A stretch of 64,000 nucleotides of DNA from Pseudoramibacter faecis (GTDB lineage: Bacteria; Bacillota; Clostridia; Eubacteriales; Eubacteriaceae): the NCBI RefSeq assembly GCF_036289405.1, contig NZ_JAYFFI010000001.1:372001-436000 (forward strand), in the 5' to 3' direction. Under the pieces are notes generated by a model, which did no database searches, was not told the origin of the DNA, and saw only the letters and a list, made by a program, of their open reading frames with translations. Every line of letters starts with the position of its first letter. Position 1 is the stretch's first letter. The position numbers and the translations under genes were made by a program. Shown here in pieces: positions 60,563 through 64,000 of this stretch.

Positions 60563-62005
60563 TCACGCGCTTTCCCGGAAGGGTTTAAGTCCCGCCGCTT
60601 TTAAAATCGCGTTGCAGTCGGCCACGGAAAGCCCGGAAAACTCAAAGAGAAAATCGTGATACCAGCCCTCCAGCGGATCCTCCGCCATCAGGTGTACCCC
60701 GCAGGCCGATAAAAACGGCGTCACCAGCCGCCTCGGCAGGCGCAGCCCGATGGCCAGCTTCACCGCCACCTCTGAGCCCACCCGCATGCGCCCGCGCCGG
60801 CGCATTTTTTTCTCGTTGCACAGCTGGTGGATATAATCCGCCGAGACCCAGGAGGCCTCGGCCAGCTCCCCGTCGTTCATCTCCCGCCAGGCCATCAGCC
60901 GGGGCAGCACATCCCAGATATAGCCGGAAAGCGTCCCGGCCAGGCGCGCGATCTCCCGGCGGTCTTTCGCGATGGCCGCCGTCTGTCCGCTCACCGGTTT
61001 GCCGTCATAGCTGAAGCGCACGGTCACCGGATAGGAATGGCGGCGGCAGCGCAGCCCGCATCGACCAAGCGCAGGCTTCACCCGCCGGGATAGCCCCGCC
61101 ACCCCGAGCATCGCCAGCCGCGCGAGCACATCCCGGGGATCTGCCCCGTAATGGGCGGCCAGCTCCGGCAGCAGGCAGCCGATCATCTGGCGGCGCCCCA
61201 GCGGTACACCCGGCGCCCGGGCTTTTCGCCTGGCATAAAGGGCCCGGGAGCGCGCATTTATCTGCGCCGCCAGGTCATCCCGGGGCATCAGCGCGGCCAG
61301 AGCAATGCCCTCCGCCTGGAACTCCGCCGCGTCCATCGGTGCCGCCCGCCGGCGAAAGCGCGATGCGGCCTCATATCCCTGATCCCGGGCGAGACAGGCC
61401 GCCGCCTGATGATAATGCCAGTGCACCCATTCGTGCAGCACCGTCACCCGTCGGCTCGCCGCCGACGCCCGGGGATCCACCACCAGCGTGCCCGCCGGCA
61501 ACGTGCGGCCTCCCAACGCGCAGGGCAGGAGGGCGATCATGCCCAGCACCCGGCCGTCCCCCGGCAGGGGCACTTGAACGCAGCGAAGCGCCTCACCTGC
61601 GAGCATCCCCGCCGGGTGTGCCGGCGGCCGGCGCATCCCCCGGCAAAGTCTGGCCGAAAGGGCCCGGCCCTCCGCCTCGATTTCCGCCGGGGAAAGCCGG
61701 GGCAGCAGCTCGTCTGAAAGATGCCCCAGGCGCCAGGGCAGGGCTTCGCCCGGGCGCACCGCGATCTGGTCCGCATCGGCGAAATGGCAGCGGATATCCC
61801 CGCAGAAACTCACAATGTAGCGCCCCGCCCGCACCCGCACCCGCAGATCCACCAGCATCCGCGCACCGGCGGCGCAGGCCTTCGCCTTTTCGATGGCAAA
61901 GGGGCCCGGCGCGACCGACGCCATCGCTTGGGCGACCAGCGGTTCAAAATGCGTCCGGGCATAGTGCGTGAACGACGGCGTCCCGCCCGGTCGATCGGCA
62001 GCCAT
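60563..62005 (-). CDS. ImmA/IrrE-like metallopeptidase with C-terminal HTH domain
   Basis: 480 residues. The zinc motif HExxH is in VTVLHEWVHWHYHQAAA, followed by a downstream acid in MDAAEFQAEGIALAALMPRD, as in ImmA/IrrE peptidases that cut phage-type repressors. The C-terminal third holds a helix-turn-helix-like block MNDGELAEASWVSADYIHQL. IrrE-type proteins usually have HTH first, so the order here is reversed. The N-terminal 150 residues are unassigned. No repressor partner next to it. The start at 62005 follows a weak AAAGGAGAGTGGG. Confidence 0.75.
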   Translation of the reverse strand: MAADRPGGTPSFTHYARTHFEPLVAQAMASVAPGPFAIEKAKACAAGARMLVDLRVRVRAGRYIVSFCGDIRCHFADADQIAVRPGEALPWRLGHLSDELLPRLSPAEIEAEGRALSARLCRGMRRPPAHPAGMLAGEALRCVQVPLPGDGRVLGMIALLPCALGGRTLPAGTLVVDPRASAASRRVTVLHEWVHWHYHQAAACLARDQGYEAASRFRRRAAPMDAAEFQAEGIALAALMPRDDLAAQINARSRALYARRKARAPGVPLGRRQMIGCLLPELAAHYGADPRDVLARLAMLGVAGLSRRVKPALGRCGLRCRRHSYPVTVRFSYDGKPVSGQTAAIAKDRREIARLAGTLSGYIWDVLPRLMAWREMNDGELAEASWVSADYIHQLCNEKKMRRRGRMRVGSEVAVKLAIGLRLPRRLVTPFLSACGVHLMAEDPLEGWYHDFLFEFSGLSVADCNAILKAAGLKPFRESA

Positions 62006-62113
62006 TGACCCACTCTCCTTTCTTTTTATGGATATTTATAGATTTATTATTCTATATTTTATCATTTTATGGATTATCGTGCGGGATTTTTTTACGATTT
62101 CGGAAAAAAAGCA

Positions 62114-62140
62114 TTAAAAAAACACCCCGAAGGGTGTTGA
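62114..62140 (-). terminator. Terminator of the YbjQ gene
   Basis: Minus strand ACACCC-TTCG-GGGTGT and then TTTTTTT. Confidence 0.8.
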
Positions 62141-62153
62141 TGTGCGTCCGCAC

Positions 62154-62468
62154 TTATCCGGCAAAGCGGACTGCCGTGCCGTAGGCAATGACTTCCGCCG
62201 CGCCCTGCATCACCGCCGACGAGGCATAGCGCACATTAACAATGGCATCCGCCCCCAGGGCTTCCGCCTCGGCCACCATGCGCTTGGTCGCCAGCGCCCG
62301 GGCTTCGTCCATCATCTTGGTGTAGGCCTTGAGCTCTCCGCCGACGATGGTTTTAAGACCTTGGGAAATATCCCGGCCGATGTTCTTCGACTGGATCGTG
62401 CTCCCCTTCACCATGCCGAGCATGGCCAAATCTTTTCCCGTAATGTAATCAGTAGTGACTAAGATCAT
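62154..62468 (-). CDS. YbjQ family protein (UPF0145)
   Basis: 104 residues: VTTDYITGKDLAMLGMVKGS, IGRDISQGLKTIVGGELKAY and ADAIVNVRYASSAVMQGAAE. This is the YbjQ/UPF0145 pattern, a pentameric small protein of unknown role sometimes said to bind metals. It overlaps the upstream membrane-protein gene by 20 bases. Confidence 0.95.
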   Translation of the reverse strand: MILVTTDYITGKDLAMLGMVKGSTIQSKNIGRDISQGLKTIVGGELKAYTKMMDEARALATKRMVAEAEALGADAIVNVRYASSAVMQGAAEVIAYGTAVRFAG

Positions 62469-62688
62469 CTTCTTCGCCTCCTTGAATCTCGCGGATCCGC
62501 GACACGCAGACGCCGATCAGGGCGATAGCCAGCCCCAGGGGAAACACCCCCAGCAAAACCTTCGGCCAGAAGCCCGGCACCCAGGTCACCAGCAATGCGA
62601 AATATAAAATAAAATACGCCACAAAAATCGCCGTGATCACAATGGGTGCGATCATCTTGCGGCGGTGCACGCGCCGTTTATCCATCAT
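62449..62688 (-). CDS. Small two-span membrane protein
   Basis: 79 residues, AAGGAGGCTGCC before the start (the second Met is nearly as good). Two spans, APIVITAIFVAYFILYFALL and VLLGVFPLGLAIALIGVCVS, then an acidic tail EIQGGEEDDLSHY. It overlaps YbjQ by 20 bases; such a pair is common in Clostridia. Function unknown. Confidence 0.8.
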   Translation of the reverse strand: MMDKRRVHRRKMIAPIVITAIFVAYFILYFALLVTWVPGFWPKVLLGVFPLGLAIALIGVCVSRIREIQGGEEDDLSHY

Positions 62689-63046
62689 GGCAGCCTCCTT
62701 ATGCCGCGAAGCAGCTTATGCATTAGCATAACAAGCGTTTCTTAAAAATTTTTAAAGCTTTAAACCGCTGCCCCCCTGCTGCCCGCCATAAAAAAAGACG
62801 CTCCGAAGAGCGCCAAAGCGACTGCCGCGACAGCACGGCAAACAGTAACAACATGCCCTTCGGCATTTGCCCTGCAGCCGGCAGCATAACATTTATATTG
62901 TGACCACGAACACTTAATCTCAGCTTAATTTCCGAAAAAACCGGCGCCTCTCTCCCCGATGCCCGGGATCCGATTGTCAATTTTCATTGCACTCTTCGGC
63001 CGAAAAGGCTATGCTGTTAACAGCATTCCACGAAAGGATCCCGTTC
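62689..63046. other. Divergent intergenic region
   Basis: About 360 bases. It holds a GGCGCTC-TTC-GGAGCGTC hairpin with T run on the minus strand (about 62790-62816), for which no gene is seen, and the promoter at 62987-63015. Confidence 0.5.
62987..63015 (+). promoter_or_regulatory. Promoter of the DUF915 hydrolase
   Basis: TTGCAC, 17 bases, TATGCT, about 31 bases before the ATG at 63047. Confidence 0.65.
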
Positions 63047-63952
63047 ATGACCAAAAGAAAAATTTTTTTCGTGTTGATCCTCCTTCTGATCGTCGCCGGC
63101 TACGCCCTGGGCTCCCGCCGCCTGGAGCTGTCTGAAGCGGCTTCCCGACGAGAATCACCGCCTCAATCCTATACCGTTTCAAGCGCACCCACCCTCTTTT
63201 TTCACGGTTGGGGCAGCGGCAGCTTCACCGAAAATCAAATGGTTCGCTACATGGAGCGCCGGGGTATCACCAATGCCGTTATCCGCGCGGACGTCATGCC
63301 CTCGGGCAAGGTGCATCTGCGCGGCCGGCTGCCGAAGCACCCCCGCAATCCCATTGTAAAAGTTAATTATCTCAATTCCCGGCAAAATAATTATTACATT
63401 CTGGGCCAGTGGATGAAAAACGTCGTCGTCGCGCTGCAGCAAGCCTATCACATCGAGCGGTTTAACGCCGTGGGGCACTCGGTGGGCAACATGTCCATCG
63501 CCTATTATCTGCTGCAATACGGCCGTGATCCCGCCCTGCCGAGGCTCGATCGGCAAGCCGCTTTGGGCGCCCATTTTAACGGCGTGCTCGGTGCCGACGA
63601 TACCGTCAATCAAATGCAGCTGCTGGCCGGCGGCCGGCCGAAAAAAATGACCGCCTACTACCGCGAGCTTCTGGCCCTGCGGGCCATCTACCCCCGGACC
63701 CGAACCGCCGTCCTCAATATTTACGGCGATCTGGACGACGGCACCCATTCCGACGGCGTCGTCTCCAATGCGTCCTCCTGCTCGATGCGCTACCTGACCG
63801 GTCCCGGCGTGCAGGCCTACCGCGAGGTGAAAATCACCGGCAAAGACGGCCAACACAGCCGTCTGCACGAAAACCTCGCCGTCGACCGCGATCTCGCGGC
63901 GTTTCTCTGGGACGCCAAGCGCCCCCAACAAAAAAGTCAGTCCGCAGACTGA
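63047..63952 (+). CDS. DUF915-family alpha/beta hydrolase
   Basis: 301 residues from the ATG at 63047, after CGAAAGGATCCCGTTC. An N-terminal signal anchor (about 5-22) is followed by TLFFHGWGSGSFTENQM (oxyanion), the nucleophile elbow FNAVGHSVGNMSIAYYLL, an acid in IYGDLDDGTHSDGVV and a late His in GKDGQHSRLHEN. It matches the DUF915 (cell-surface hydrolase) family of Gram-positive bacteria, probably an extracytoplasmic esterase. Normal length. Confidence 0.93.
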   Translation: MTKRKIFFVLILLLIVAGYALGSRRLELSEAASRRESPPQSYTVSSAPTLFFHGWGSGSFTENQMVRYMERRGITNAVIRADVMPSGKVHLRGRLPKHPRNPIVKVNYLNSRQNNYYILGQWMKNVVVALQQAYHIERFNAVGHSVGNMSIAYYLLQYGRDPALPRLDRQAALGAHFNGVLGADDTVNQMQLLAGGRPKKMTAYYRELLALRAIYPRTRTAVLNIYGDLDDGTHSDGVVSNASSCSMRYLTGPGVQAYREVKITGKDGQHSRLHENLAVDRDLAAFLWDAKRPQQKSQSAD

Positions 63953-63960
63953 CTTTTTTT
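63929..63960. terminator. Bidirectional terminator
   Basis: AAAAAAGTCAGTC-CGCA-GACTGACTTTTTTT, overlapping the end of the DUF915 gene. Confidence 0.9.
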
Positions 63961-64000
63961 GATGGCCGATTACGACGACCGGCGCGCCCGGGAAAGCCGC

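Noticed and set aside
63963..64000. Possible start of a plus-strand gene or end of a minus-strand gene at the right edge
   Set aside because: Only about 38 bases remain; both readings are open but neither can be supported.

Overview
The window reads as chromosome of a GC-rich, anaerobic, Gram-positive clostridial bacterium. Supporting signs are an [FeFe]-hydrogenase with a flavin partner, a flavodiiron-rubredoxin protein, an Rrf2 regulator, sortase-type Cna-B adhesins, DUF1659/DUF2922 genes and AGGAGG ribosome sites. A Eubacteriaceae (Pseudoramibacter-like) host is my inference from gene types and base composition only. I saw no rRNA, tRNA or CRISPR array.

Layout. 1-4.2 kb: an accessory block of XRE regulator, TIGR04076 protein, ATC-hydrolase-like protein, methyltransferase and HD hydrolase, lying between two large-serine-recombinase tails and beside a broken TetR gene. 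4.9-9.5 kb: Rrf2 regulator, PatB-type C-S lyase, and a GT2 glycosyltransferase with a large membrane protein. 9.5-17.1 kb: redoxin, decayed PTS EIIC, His-rich Zn/Cd-type ATPase, decayed CPBP protease, DUF6506 protein, alpha/beta hydrolase, and remains of a peptide/nickel ABC importer. 17.2-22.5 kb: acetyltransferase, YcxB-like protein, Tiki-like membrane protein, a DUF1659/DUF2922/holin-like/GH25 group, flavodoxin. 22.9-26.5 kb: NuoF/GltD-like flavoprotein and [FeFe]-hydrogenase. 27-31.5 kb: second CPx ATPase, TetR, alanine/glycine symporter. 31.6-33.6 kb: thiamine operon under a TPP riboswitch whose first ORF looks like a ThiM tail. 33.6-40.8 kb: phosphoglycerate mutase, enolase and lactate dehydrogenase, with broken TfoX-like, ECF-S and SDR genes between. 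40.9-48.8 kb: small genes, a beta-helix adhesin, and a methyltransferase/bicupin/flavorubredoxin operon. 48.9-60.3 kb: a surface region with a 69-bp-repeat tail-anchored protein, a lipoprotein, two Cna-B adhesins, an HU protein, a zinc-knuckle/AP2 protein and a TetR regulator. 60.5-64 kb: ImmA/IrrE-like protease, YbjQ, and a DUF915 hydrolase.

How it fits together. Glycolysis ends here in lactate (Gpm, Eno, Ldh). The hydrogenase/flavoprotein pair probably disposes of reductant as H2, and the flavorubredoxin probably detoxifies O2 or NO. Thiamine salvage is riboswitch-controlled. Three large adhesins show host or surface attachment, but no sortase is present in the window.

Two features stand out. 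About ten genes are broken by frameshifts or deletions; some losses (SDR active site, PTS C-terminus, ABC permeases) are too large to be read errors. Intergenic regions also carry a dispersed repeat family, with a box close to CTTCGCCCTCCCTCGCAGA, in at least six places. The best candidates for undescribed biology are the adhesin region with its repeat protein and zinc-knuckle/AP2 protein, the DUF1659/DUF2922/holin/GH25 group, and the repeat family.
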